Notes: generated by a model from the letters alone, not told the origin. 17,602 bases of DNA from B2-G16 sp964528085 (GCA_964528085.1 CAZGRE010000028.1:1-17602); one strand, 5' to 3'. Positions 1-7,442 are shown, counted from the first letter of the stretch. Numbers and translations: made by a program.

Positions 1-1
1 T

Positions 2-1108
2 CCTTGGGTATGGGGGCCGCTCCTCGGCGCGGTGGGAGAGGACTCCATCGCCGTCTGCTGGGAGACGTCAAGGCCGGTCAGCATCGACCTTCACTATTCC
101 CTCGCTCAGGTCTACGACGCGGCGAAGACCTGGCAGGAGACGCTCACGTTCGACCGGCACGAGGGGCACGGCGAGGTCTGGCTCCGCGACCTCACCCCTG
201 GCGAGGTCTACCGGTATCAGCTCGTCGCGTTCGAGGGAGACGCCGTCTACCCGAGCAAGATCGGGACGTTTCGGACATCGAGCGACGGTTTGCGCTCGTT
301 CAGCTTCGCTGTCTATGGGGAGACGCGCTCGTTCCCCGACCGGCACAAGCTGGTGGCGGGGACGATCGCCCGGGTCGAACCGGCTGCCGCGTTCGTCGTG
401 CACGTCGGCGGGATCGTCGAATCCCCCACCCCCGAGCGGTTCCGGAACTTCTTCTGGGCGATCGACGAGCTCGGCCGCGAGCATCCGTATCTCCCCGTGG
501 TCGACGAACGGACGGCGGACGCTGACCTATATTACGAGGCGTTCGCCCTCCCTCCCGGAGGGGGGAGAGCGGACGAGGAGTGGTGGTCGTTCGACTACGG
601 GAAGGTCCACATGATCGGCCTCGACTCCTCGGGCATCGCGGAGGAAGACCACGAACGAGCAAGCGAACAGCTCGCTTGGCTCCGGCAGGACCTCACCCAA
701 GCAGAGGGGAGGATGATCGTCGTCCTCCTGTCCTCGCCGCTCTACAGCTCCCTCTATCCGGCGGGAGAAGACGAGCGGCTCATCTCCCTCCTCGAGCCGC
801 TCTTCATCGCATCCGGGGTCAAGACGGTGATAAGCGGGGGGATCAGCGGATACGAGCACATATACGCGAATGGAATTCATTATGTCACGACGGGAGGAGG
901 GGGGGCTCCCCCGACGGGAGCCCTCAACCCGCCCCCTTCCGGGGAGGTCTTCCGGAGGGTCGGCCTCCTCCACTATCTGCGGGTCACGGTAGCGGATTAT
1001 GCGATGCGCGTCGAGGCAATCCCGGTGGGAACGATCGAAGGCGATGCGATCAGGCTCACCCCAACCGGGAACCCCATCGATGCGTTCGTCGTAACGATGG
1101 GGGATTAG
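2..1108 (+). CDS. Purple acid phosphatase-like protein with degenerate active site (5'-truncated by window edge)
   Basis: The frame is open from base 2, so the true start lies upstream; the GTG at 32 cuts through a conserved strand and is not the start. The first ~90 residues resemble the fibronectin-like N-terminal domain of purple acid phosphatases (GPLLGAV..DSIAVCWET). The rest follows the calcineurin-like metallophosphoesterase fold, with conserved scaffold such as FDYGKVHMIGLDSS, QLAWLRQDL, NGIHYVTTGGGGAP. Every metal or phosphate ligand motif is changed: GDTR reads GETR (E at 320-322), GD reads GG (410-412), GNHE reads VDER (500-511), HHP reads SSP (731-736), GHxH reads GGIS (836-847). 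The fold assignment is firm; the inference is a non-catalytic, perhaps binding or structural, protein. Frame and scaffold are intact, so it does not look like a decaying pseudogene. Whether it is exported cannot be seen. Confidence 0.8.
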   Translation, partial: PWVWGPLLGAVGEDSIAVCWETSRPVSIDLHYSLAQVYDAAKTWQETLTFDRHEGHGEVWLRDLTPGEVYRYQLVAFEGDAVYPSKIGTFRTSSDGLRSFSFAVYGETRSFPDRHKLVAGTIARVEPAAAFVVHVGGIVESPTPERFRNFFWAIDELGREHPYLPVVDERTADADLYYEAFALPPGGGRADEEWWSFDYGKVHMIGLDSSGIAEEDHERASEQLAWLRQDLTQAEGRMIVVLLSSPLYSSLYPAGEDERLISLLEPLFIASGVKTVISGGISGYEHIYANGIHYVTTGGGGAPPTGALNPPPSGEVFRRVGLLHYLRVTVADYAMRVEAIPVGTIEGDAIRLTPTGNPIDAFVVTMGD

Positions 1109-1138
1109 CATAAAGGGGAAATCAGCGGATTCTCACGC

Positions 1139-1215
1139 TGGTCGGGACGCCCGGATTTGAACCGGGGACCTCTTGCGCCCCATGCAAGCACGCTACCAGG
1201 CTGCGCCACGTCCCG
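1139..1215 (-). tRNA. tRNA-Pro (anticodon GGG)
   Basis: Read on the minus strand it folds as a full cloverleaf. The acceptor stem CGGGACG/CGTCCCG pairs 7 bp. The D arm is GCGC/GCGT with loop AGCCTGGTA. The anticodon stem CTTGC/GCAAG holds loop ATGGGGC (anticodon GGG, reading CCC). The T arm is CCCGG/CCGGG with TTCAAAT. The discriminator is A and CCA is encoded (1141-1139). It lies downstream of the tlpA-like gene on the same strand but has its own -10 box immediately upstream. Confidence 0.97.
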
Positions 1216-1220
1216 GGCTT

Positions 1221-1254
1221 ATTATATAGTATCAACGCCCACCCGCTAAGACAA
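1221..1254 (-). promoter_or_regulatory. Promoter of tRNA-Pro, almost at the tRNA 5' end
   Basis: On the minus strand TATAAT occupies 1226-1221, only 5 nt before tRNA base 1 (1215). A second reading uses TACTAT (1231-1226) with TTGTCT (1254-1249) 17 nt upstream. The first predicts +1 at about 1214-1215, the second a leader of about 4 nt. Confidence 0.6.
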
Positions 1255-1274
1255 CCGCCCGTGCCGAGGCGAGA

Positions 1275-1763
1275 TCAAAGGAGGCTTTCGATATCCTCGG
1301 CGGTCAGGCTCCTTGGGTAGCCGTCGAACCGAATGTAGCCGTCCCGATCGATCAAGATCGTGTGTGGTATCCCCACAACCCCGTAGAGTTTCTTCACCGC
1401 CCGCGCCTCGGGGAGCGACCCCCACAGGATGCCACCGCTCGGAAGCCCGAGCTCCTCCATCCCCTTGCGGATATCATCGGCCGATCCATCGAGGCTGACC
1501 ACGAGGAGGACGACCCCTTGATCGGCGTAGCGCTCGTAGAGCCGGTGGACGGCCGGGAAGGTCACCGTACACGGATGGCACCAGCTCGCCCAAAAATCGA
1601 GGATGACGACGCTCCCCCGGAACGCGGAGAGGGTGACAACCTCCCCGTCTAGATTCACAAGCGAAAAGTCGGGGGCGGGTTCAGGCCCCCTCTCCCCTTG
1701 GAAGAGGACAACGGCGAGAATCGCGACAGCACCGATCAAGACAAGAATACCAGCGTTCTTCAC
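1275..1763 (-). CDS. TlpA/ResA-family membrane-anchored thiol-disulfide oxidoreductase
   Basis: The product has 162 residues. An N-terminal hydrophobic segment (about 4-21) acts as an uncleaved anchor, so the thioredoxin domain (about 30-162) should face the cell exterior. The redox motif is WCHPC (Cys62, Cys65), preceded by LDFWAS, and the cis-proline loop is GIPHT (Pro133). This is the TlpA/ResA/AhpC-TSA-like branch, which reduces disulfides in exported proteins such as apocytochromes; the partner is not visible here. The start is GTG at 1763, chosen because GAGG lies 7 nt upstream and the anchor begins at once. A good promoter sits at 1793-1821. No cytochrome-maturation genes are adjacent, so a c-type cytochrome role is only possible. 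Confidence 0.88.
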   Translation of the reverse strand: MKNAGILVLIGAVAILAVVLFQGERGPEPAPDFSLVNLDGEVVTLSAFRGSVVILDFWASWCHPCTVTFPAVHRLYERYADQGVVLLVVSLDGSADDIRKGMEELGLPSGGILWGSLPEARAVKKLYGVVGIPHTILIDRDGYIRFDGYPRSLTAEDIESLL

Positions 1764-1792
1764 TGTTACACCTCAAGAGGATAATGAGCGGG

Positions 1793-1821
1793 AGTGTACC
1801 CCTATTCCCACGATCGGACAA
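1793..1821 (-). promoter_or_regulatory. Promoter of the TlpA-like gene
   Basis: Minus strand: TTGTCC (1821-1816), 17-nt spacer, TACACT (1798-1793), each matching 4 of 6 consensus bases. It predicts a start near 1786 and a short leader carrying the GAGG site. Confidence 0.5.
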
Positions 1822-1829
1822 CGGAAAGG

Positions 1830-2060
1830 CTACCTCGCCTCTGTCTTATCGAGGATGTGCTCCTCAAGGCTGAGGGCCTCGGCCGCAGACGCCAGCTCCC
1901 GCCTGAGATAGACCTCGACCGCCCGATTCAGCTCTTCGACGATCGAACGATCGTTCACCGCAGCGAGGAGGGCGAGGCCTTCGAGCATAACCGCATCCAG
2001 GACCTTCTCTTCGCGGAGTTCCATCGATCCCTCCCCACGGCCGATGACCACTAGATTCAT
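1830..2060 (-). CDS. Small ribbon-helix-helix-like protein (putative CopG/Arc-type)
   Basis: The product has 76 residues. The ATG at 2060 is preceded by AAGAGG with 8-nt spacing, which supports the start. Residues about 22-55 (VMLEGLALLAAVNDRSIVEELNRAVEVYLRRE) follow the pattern of ribbon-helix-helix DNA-binding or antitoxin proteins: a short strand, a helix, a turn with DRS, then a helix with the spacing xIVEELNRAVExYL. The C-terminal tail is acidic and helical, as in antitoxin tails. No toxin-like gene (PIN, RelE) is adjacent; only a possible 27-codon frame precedes it. It could be a solitary regulator or an orphan antitoxin. The fold is inferred from the residue pattern only. Confidence 0.65.
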   Translation of the reverse strand: MNLVVIGRGEGSMELREEKVLDAVMLEGLALLAAVNDRSIVEELNRAVEVYLRRELASAAEALSLEEHILDKTEAR

Positions 2061-2081
2061 AGCGTAAACCTCTTGACCCCG

Positions 2082-2165
2082 TCAAGTGCCGCCTGTCCAC
2101 AGATCGATCCGCTCGCCGTAGGGGAGAATCACCGTCCCGTTCGCCATTTTCTCGATTGCGAGCAT
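2082..2165 (-). CDS. Possible small ORF (27 codons) upstream of the RHH-like gene
   Basis: A minus-strand frame from ATG 2165 (or the internal ATG at 2147) to TGA ends 21 nt before the RHH-like start. Its C-terminal part reads NGTVILPYGERIDLWTGGT, which looks protein-like. No clear Shine-Dalgarno site precedes either ATG, and nothing is recognised. It may be a leader peptide, a small antitoxin-module fragment or chance. Confidence 0.2.
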   Translation of the reverse strand: MLAIEKMANGTVILPYGERIDLWTGGT

Positions 2166-2285
2166 TTTTCATTGGATTTTCAATACAGCTAGAAAAGGGG
2201 AGTCTGAAACGGGGATGGAACTTCGTCACCCTGTCAGCGAACCAACAAAAATATAGGCTATGTATAACCGAAAATAGCGTAACCT

Positions 2286-2313
2286 TTGTCCCGAGGGGAG
2301 GGGCCAGTATAAT
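2286..2313 (+). promoter_or_regulatory. Promoter of the LolA-like/ligA/rlmN unit
   Basis: TTGTCC (2286-2291), 16-nt spacer, then a perfect TATAAT (2308-2313). Predicted +1 near 2320 gives a 42-nt leader ending in AAAGGAGGAG before the ATG at 2362. The rest of the gene-free stretch 2166-2285 is AT-richer and shows no gene; it probably also carries the divergent promoter for the minus strand, which I could not pin down. Confidence 0.65.
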
Positions 2314-2324
2314 CGGTCGGATTT

Positions 2325-2346
2325 AGGAATACAGGAATACAAATAC
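2325..2346 (+). repeat. Tandem 8-bp direct repeat in an mRNA leader
   Basis: AGGAATAC occurs twice in tandem (2325-2332, 2333-2340), followed by AAATAC, between the predicted transcription start and the ribosome binding site. Confidence 0.5.
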
Positions 2347-2361
2347 AAAGGAGGAGCCCAG

Positions 2362-3519
2362 ATGGTCGCTTCGGTCGGCGGTTTCGCCCGCTCTGTCGTC
2401 GCCGCCTACCGGAGACTCTCCGGGTTTGAGGCGACTGAGACGATCCGCGGCGGCGCGTTCGAGATAAAGGGACGTGTCAGGTTCTTAAGACCAGAACGGG
2501 TCAGCGTGGAATACTCGATCTACCGGGATCCGATCGAGCAGCTCGACGAGGCGCTGACAGCGGCGAGGGAGTTCACCGGCGACGAGCTGCTCGGGATGTG
2601 GATAGCCTACGACGGCCACCAGACGTGGATCTACGACCCGAAGACGAACGTAGCGATCAAAAAACCGTGGCGGGCGCTCTTCGAGCCGCTCCCCGGAATC
2701 GACTCGATCGCTGAGATCGGCTTCCTCGACTGGCTGACGCAGGGGTTCCTCCTCCGCGACGCCGGGATGGAGGTGATGGCCGGGAGGAAGGCGCGGGTGA
2801 TCGGGCTGAAGCCGAAGCGGCCGTACCGTTCGCAGCTTTTGTTGAGCGTCTCATTCCCGATCCTCCGGGGGAGCGTGGGATTCGACGAGGAGACCCTCTT
2901 CCCCCTTCGGATCACGTTCTTCCCCTCGCGCGGCTCGGCCCTCTTCCCCCTCCTCGGGCCGGACAGGCCGATCACTATCGAATACAATGATCTTCGCCTG
3001 GAGCCTCCTGAACCTGAGGCGTTCAACTTCTCTCCCCCTGACGACGCCCGCGTCTTCGTAGAGGAGCCGATCGATCGGGATAGACCGATCGACCGGCTCC
3101 CGTTCCCCCTCGCGATCGATCCGATCCTCAACAGGGGGTTCCAGATCCTCGAAGGGGGGACGTCTGCGGTCGACGAAAAGAACGAGAAAGGATATTGCAC
3201 CATCATCTTCGCCCGGAAGGATGGGGACCAGACCCCGCTTTTGACGCTGCGCGCCGGGAACTACCTGTCGCGGAACATGAGCCGAAGGAAGCGGCTGATC
3301 GGGGAGAAAGGCGAGAATATCGAGCTCTCCGGCCGACCGGCCCGCCTCCTCGACCGCCGCTCGTTGTGGGATTACGCCCTGCAGGACGGAGAGACCCATC
3401 CGTTATCCGAAGTCTCCTGGGAGAGGGACGGCCTCTTCCTATTCCTGATCGGCGACGGGATAGAAAAGGAGGAGCTGATCTCACTCGCCGATGCCCTTGA
3501 CATCGAACCCAGCTCGTAA
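2362..3519 (+). CDS. LolA/RseB-fold protein with DUF4367-like C-terminal domain
   Basis: The product has 385 residues. Residues about 5-225 match the pattern of LolA/RseB-type lipoprotein-binding half-barrels: amphipathic first helix, FEATETIRGGAFEIKGRVRFLRPERVSVEY, AYDGHQTWIYDPKTN, and closing FNFSPPDDARV. Residues about 240-380 look like the sensor-type C-terminal domain seen after such folds, with SGRPARLL, DYALQDG and SWERDGLFLFLIGDGIEKEELISLADAL. The start is fixed by AAAGGAGGAG 6 nt upstream of ATG. Odd: such domains normally work outside the cytoplasm, but no signal peptide or lipobox is present. It heads a likely operon with ligA 15 nt downstream. An envelope-lipid or sensory role is family-based inference; the actual substrate is unknown. 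Confidence 0.65.
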   Translation: MVASVGGFARSVVAAYRRLSGFEATETIRGGAFEIKGRVRFLRPERVSVEYSIYRDPIEQLDEALTAAREFTGDELLGMWIAYDGHQTWIYDPKTNVAIKKPWRALFEPLPGIDSIAEIGFLDWLTQGFLLRDAGMEVMAGRKARVIGLKPKRPYRSQLLLSVSFPILRGSVGFDEETLFPLRITFFPSRGSALFPLLGPDRPITIEYNDLRLEPPEPEAFNFSPPDDARVFVEEPIDRDRPIDRLPFPLAIDPILNRGFQILEGGTSAVDEKNEKGYCTIIFARKDGDQTPLLTLRAGNYLSRNMSRRKRLIGEKGENIELSGRPARLLDRRSLWDYALQDGETHPLSEVSWERDGLFLFLIGDGIEKEELISLADALDIEPSS

Positions 3520-3534
3520 GACCCTTACTTTAGG

Positions 3535-5541
3535 ATGTCAACCGACCCACGTCAAGAGATCGAACGCCTCCGCGCTGAGATCGAGCGGCACGATTATCTC
3601 TACCACGTCCTAAACCGCCCTGAGATCTCGGACGCCGAGTACGACCGGCTGTTCCGCAGGCTCGTCGAGCTGGAGGAGGAGCATCCCGAGCTCGTCAGCC
3701 CCGACTCACCGACCCAGCGGGTCGGGGCCCCGCCGGCAGAGGGGTTCGCCCCCGTCCCCCATTCGGTCCCGATGCTCAGCCTGGCGAACGCGTTCGACGA
3801 GGAGGAGATCCGCGACTTCGATCGGCGGTTGCGCGAGATCCTAAACGTCGATCGCATCCGGTACGTCGCCGAACCGAAGCTCGACGGACTCTCGGTCGAG
3901 CTCGTTTACAGGGACGGGGCCTTCGTCCGCGGCTCGACGCGCGGCGACGGGCGGGTCGGCGAGGACGTGACGGCCAACCTGCGGACGGTCAGGAGCATCC
4001 CCCTCCGGCTCCGGACAGCCAACGGGGACCCCCCTCCCCTCCTCGAGGTGCGGGGTGAGGTGTACATCGAGAAGGAGGATTTCCGGGTCCTGAACGAGAG
4101 ACGGGCGGAGGCCGGGCTGGCGCCGTTCGCCAACCCGCGCAACCTCGCAGCCGGTTCCCTCCGCCAGCTCGACCCGGCCGTCACCGCAGACCGACCGCTT
4201 AAGGCCTACTTCTACGACATAGGACGGACTGAGGGTATTTCGATCACCACACAGGCGGAGCTCCTCTCCATCCTCCCCCGACTCGGTTTGCGGGTCAACC
4301 CCCTCTACCGGGTCTGCGACGGGGTCGACAAGGCTATCGCCTTCTATCAGGAGCTGCAAGAGGAGCGCGACCGGCTCCCGTACGAGACGGACGGGGTCGT
4401 CATCAAGCTCGACGACTTCGCCTCCCGCCGGCTCGCCGGCGAGGTCAGCCGGAGCCCGCGGTGGGCGATCGCCGCGAAGTTCCCGGCCGAGGAGGGGATC
4501 ACCCGCCTGATCGACATCGAGGTCAGCGTCGGACGGACGGGGGTCCTAACACCGGTAGCGATCCTCGAACCGGCCCGCGTCCGCGGGGTGGAGATCACGA
4601 GCGCCACCCTTCACAACGCCGACGAGATCGAACGCAAGGGGATCAAGATCGGGGACTACGTAATCGTCAGGCGCGCCGGGGACGTCATCCCTCAGGTCGT
4701 CCGCCCCCTCCCGGAACGGCGCACAGGCAAGGAGCGCGAATTCCGCATGCCGCGGAAATGCCCAGCATGCGGCTCGGAGGTCGTCCGGCTCGAGGGGGAG
4801 GTGGCGCACCGCTGCTTGAACGCCTCCTGCCCGGCGCGGATCAAACAGTCGATCCTCCATTTCGCATCGAAGGACGGGTTCGACATCGACGGTCTAGGGG
4901 AGAAGGCGGTCGACCAGCTCGTCGACAAGGGGATCGTCACCCGCCTCGGCGACCTGTTCCGCCTCGACCGGGAGAGGCTCATCCCGCTCGAGCGGTTCGG
5001 CGAAAAGTCGGCGGAGAACCTCCTCTCATCGTTGGAGGCGGCGAAATCCCCGACCCTTTCCCGTTTCCTCTTCGCGCTCGGGATCCCCGGCGTCGGATCA
5101 CACATCGCCGAGGTCCTCGCTACCAGGTTCGACACCCTTGAGCGGGTGATGGACGCAACGCTCGATGAGCTGACCGCCGTCCCGGAGATCGGGCCGCAGA
5201 CCGCTGAGGCGATAACCAGGTTCTTCGCCAATCCGGAGAACGAAATGACGATCAGAGACCTCCTCGCCGCCGGGCTGACGATCAGGCCGGCTCATCCCAC
5301 CGGGAGGGGGCCGCTCGAAGGGAAGAGGTTCGTCCTTACCGGGGCGCTCGACTCGATGACCAGGAGCGAGGCGAGCGCGCGGATAAAGGAGCGCGGCGGG
5401 CAGGTGTCGAGCTCGGTCAGCAGGAACGCGGATTTCGTGGTGGTCGGAAGGGATCCGGGAGCGAAGGCGGAAAGGGCAAGGGAACTCGGCGTAACGACCC
5501 TCACGGAGGAGGAGTTCCTCCGCCTGCTGGGCGATGGCTGA
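3535..5541 (+). CDS. ligA: NAD-dependent DNA ligase LigA
   Basis: The product is full length (668 residues). It seals nicks in replication and repair using NAD+. Domain order is complete: Ia (HDYLYHVLNRPEISDAEYDRL, about 19-40); adenylation domain with nucleophile Lys115 in EPKLDGLS and the RGDGRVGEDVT motif; OB fold (VGRTGVLTPVAIL); Cys4 zinc finger (Cys409, Cys412, Cys427, Cys432); helix-hairpin-helix repeats; C-terminal BRCT domain (GPLEGKRFVLTGAL onward). The ATG at 3535 matches the usual N-terminus, but only a weak TAGG precedes it, so translation may be coupled to the upstream gene. Its 3' end overlaps rlmN by 8 nt. Confidence 0.98.
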   Translation: MSTDPRQEIERLRAEIERHDYLYHVLNRPEISDAEYDRLFRRLVELEEEHPELVSPDSPTQRVGAPPAEGFAPVPHSVPMLSLANAFDEEEIRDFDRRLREILNVDRIRYVAEPKLDGLSVELVYRDGAFVRGSTRGDGRVGEDVTANLRTVRSIPLRLRTANGDPPPLLEVRGEVYIEKEDFRVLNERRAEAGLAPFANPRNLAAGSLRQLDPAVTADRPLKAYFYDIGRTEGISITTQAELLSILPRLGLRVNPLYRVCDGVDKAIAFYQELQEERDRLPYETDGVVIKLDDFASRRLAGEVSRSPRWAIAAKFPAEEGITRLIDIEVSVGRTGVLTPVAILEPARVRGVEITSATLHNADEIERKGIKIGDYVIVRRAGDVIPQVVRPLPERRTGKEREFRMPRKCPACGSEVVRLEGEVAHRCLNASCPARIKQSILHFASKDGFDIDGLGEKAVDQLVDKGIVTRLGDLFRLDRERLIPLERFGEKSAENLLSSLEAAKSPTLSRFLFALGIPGVGSHIAEVLATRFDTLERVMDATLDELTAVPEIGPQTAEAITRFFANPENEMTIRDLLAAGLTIRPAHPTGRGPLEGKRFVLTGALDSMTRSEASARIKERGGQVSSSVSRNADFVVVGRDPGAKAERARELGVTTLTEEEFLRLLGDG

Positions 5542-6622
5542 GGGGACGCTCCTCGACCTATCGTTCGCGGAGCTGAAAGAGAGGATCGACTCCCTCTCCC
5601 TTCCGCCTTATCGCGCAGCGCAGATCTGGCATGCCGTATACCGCGAGCTCTTGCCCTCTTACGATGAGATGACGACCCTCCCCCGCCGGCTCAGGTCGGC
5701 CCTGTCCGAGGCGATCCCCTTCCCGGCGGTGGACGGGATCTCCACGGCAGCGAGCGAGGACGCCCTGACGCGGAAGAGGCTGTTCCGCCTTCACGACGGG
5801 GAGACGATCGAGACGGTCGAGATGGTGTACCCCGACCGGGGGACGATCTGCGTATCGACCCAGGTCGGCTGCTCGATCGGCTGCCCGTTCTGCGCCACCG
5901 GGAAGGGTGGATTCGTCCGGGACCTCACGTGTGGGGAGATCGTCGCCCAGGTCCTGACCGGTGCACGGAGCCTGAAAGAGGAGGGGAGGCGGCTTACGAA
6001 CGTCGTCTACATGGGGATGGGGGAGCCGTTTCTGAACTACGAGCGCACGATGAAGTCGATCCGGATATTAAACGACAAGGGAGGGTTCGGGCTCGGAGCG
6101 CGCGGGTTCACCGTCTCGACGGCGGGGATCGTCCCCGGAATCGAGCGGTTCTCGGCCGAAGGTATCCAGGCCAACCTCGCCGTCTCCCTTCACGCCGGAA
6201 ACGACGAGCTCCGCGATCGCCTCGTCCCGATCAACCGAAGATACCCCCTCGCCGAGCTGATCGAGGTCTGCTCCGGGTACATCGAGCGGACGCATCGGCG
6301 GATAACGTTTGAGATCGCGCTGATCGATGGGGTGAACGATTCGATCGCCAGCGCGCGGGAGGTGGCCTCGCTGATCCGCGGGCTCTTAGCGCACGTCAAC
6401 CTGATCCCGCTCAATCCCATCCCGGATTCGCCCCTGAAGCGGAGTAGCGACCGGCGGGTGAAGAACTTTGCAAAGGCGCTCGAAGAAGCCGGTATCCCGG
6501 TCACGATCCGGGATAGCCGCGGCGTGGAGATCCAAGCCGGCTGCGGCCAGCTCCGGCGGAAGATTAATCGCGCAACAGGCCGCGATAGAACTCGAGGGCC
6601 CGCTCCCCCCACCCTCCGGTGA
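5534..6622 (+). CDS. rlmN: 23S rRNA/tRNA adenine-C2 methyltransferase RlmN
   Basis: The product has 362 residues. It is a radical SAM enzyme that methylates C2 of A2503 in 23S rRNA and A37 in some tRNAs. The 4Fe-4S cluster motif is CSIGCPFC (Cys113, Cys117, Cys120). The two cysteines of the methyl-transfer mechanism are present: Cys106 (ICVSTQVG, seven residues before the cluster) and Cys337 (AGCGQL). Other family blocks are YMGMGEPFLNY, GFTVSTAGIVPGI, LAVSLHA and LIPLNPI. The ATG at 5534 lies inside the ligA stop region, indicating translational coupling. The last 59 bp, encoding the basic tail after CGQL, overlap the 3' end of the opposing sigma gene. Confidence 0.98.
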   Translation: MAEGTLLDLSFAELKERIDSLSLPPYRAAQIWHAVYRELLPSYDEMTTLPRRLRSALSEAIPFPAVDGISTAASEDALTRKRLFRLHDGETIETVEMVYPDRGTICVSTQVGCSIGCPFCATGKGGFVRDLTCGEIVAQVLTGARSLKEEGRRLTNVVYMGMGEPFLNYERTMKSIRILNDKGGFGLGARGFTVSTAGIVPGIERFSAEGIQANLAVSLHAGNDELRDRLVPINRRYPLAELIEVCSGYIERTHRRITFEIALIDGVNDSIASAREVASLIRGLLAHVNLIPLNPIPDSPLKRSSDRRVKNFAKALEEAGIPVTIRDSRGVEIQAGCGQLRRKINRATGRDRTRGPAPPTLR

Positions 6623-7442
6623 TCTTCTCCATCCCTTCCTTCACAAGCTGGCGGGCCCGCTCGCGGCTTATCTTCATGATCCTGCCGACCTCGGCCAGAC
6701 TGTAGGGGAAGCCGTCCTCTATCCCGTAGTGAAGCCTGATCGCCGCCGCCTGCCGCGGAGGTATCCTCCCGAGGACCTTCTCCAGCTCGTCGCGGAAGAG
6801 GAGGCGGAGCGCCTCGTGCTCGGGGGAGAGCCCCCCCTCATCAGGGATCCGATCCTCGAGCGTCTCCTCCCCGTCCTCTCCGATCACCTGATCGAGGGAG
6901 ACGATCTCGTTCACCTGCGTCTCGATCCGGCGGAGGCGGTCGACCGAGATCCCGACCGCCTCGGTCACCTCCCCTTCATCGACGAGCCCCTCCTCAGCGA
7001 GGGTGCGCATCTGCGCCAACCGGCGGACGGCGCGGAGCAGGTAGTCAGGGATCCTGATCATCCGCGAATAGCTGTTTATCGCAGTGAGGATCGCCCGCCG
7101 GATCCACCAAGTGGCGTATGTGCTCAACCGGTAGCCGCGCTCCGGGTCGAACCGATCGATCGCCTCGATCAGCCCGATGTTCCCTTCCTGGATCAGGTCG
7201 ACCAGCGGCAGGCCGACGTCGACGTACTCCTGGGCGATCTTGACGACGAGGCGGAGGTTGGAGACGATCAACCTCTCCCTCGCACCGTCGACCCCGTCGT
7301 TCATCGCCCGGGCGAGGGACCGCTCCTCGTCCGCGGCGAGGAGGGGGAAGCGCGATATCTCGCGGAAGTAGATCTGAAGGATGGAAGGGAGGGAGGAATA
7401 GTCCTCCTCGATCTGCGGTCTCCCCTCGTGCTCTACGTCCAT
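6564..7442 (-). CDS. Sigma-70 family RNA polymerase sigma factor (RpoD/group 2-like)
   Basis: The product has 292 residues. Regions in order: 1.2 (IQIYFREISRFPLL region, about 20-50), 2.1-2.3 (VSNLRLVVKIAQEY, LVDLIQEGNIGLIEAIDRFDP), 2.4 (RLSTYATWWIRRAI, about 105-120), 3.0 (MIRIPDYL), 3.1, 4.1 and 4.2 (EVGRIMKISRERARQLVKEG). There is no region 1.1. GGAAGGTGG precedes the ATG. Region 2.4/3.0 contact positions depart from RpoD: E. coli Q437, T440, H455 and E458 correspond to Arg116, Leu119, Tyr133 and Arg136, suggesting altered promoter recognition. It lies 21 nt downstream of pus10 in the same direction and its 3' end overlaps rlmN. It may be an alternative sigma factor; the housekeeping role is not excluded. 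Confidence 0.95.
   Translation of the reverse strand: MDVEHEGRPQIEEDYSSLPSILQIYFREISRFPLLAADEERSLARAMNDGVDGARERLIVSNLRLVVKIAQEYVDVGLPLVDLIQEGNIGLIEAIDRFDPERGYRLSTYATWWIRRAILTAINSYSRMIRIPDYLLRAVRRLAQMRTLAEEGLVDEGEVTEAVGISVDRLRRIETQVNEIVSLDQVIGEDGEETLEDRIPDEGGLSPEHEALRLLFRDELEKVLGRIPPRQAAAIRLHYGIEDGFPYSLAEVGRIMKISRERARQLVKEGMEKITGGWGERALEFYRGLLRD

Noticed and set aside
1123..1140. CAGCG/CGCTG stem just after tRNA-Pro as a terminator
   Set aside because: The stem is only 5 bp, includes the tRNA CCA bases and is followed by a mixed C/T tract, so it is not convincing.
1830..2165. Complete toxin-antitoxin module around the RHH-like protein
   Set aside because: No toxin-like gene is adjacent; the 27-codon frame is too short and unrecognised to call a toxin.
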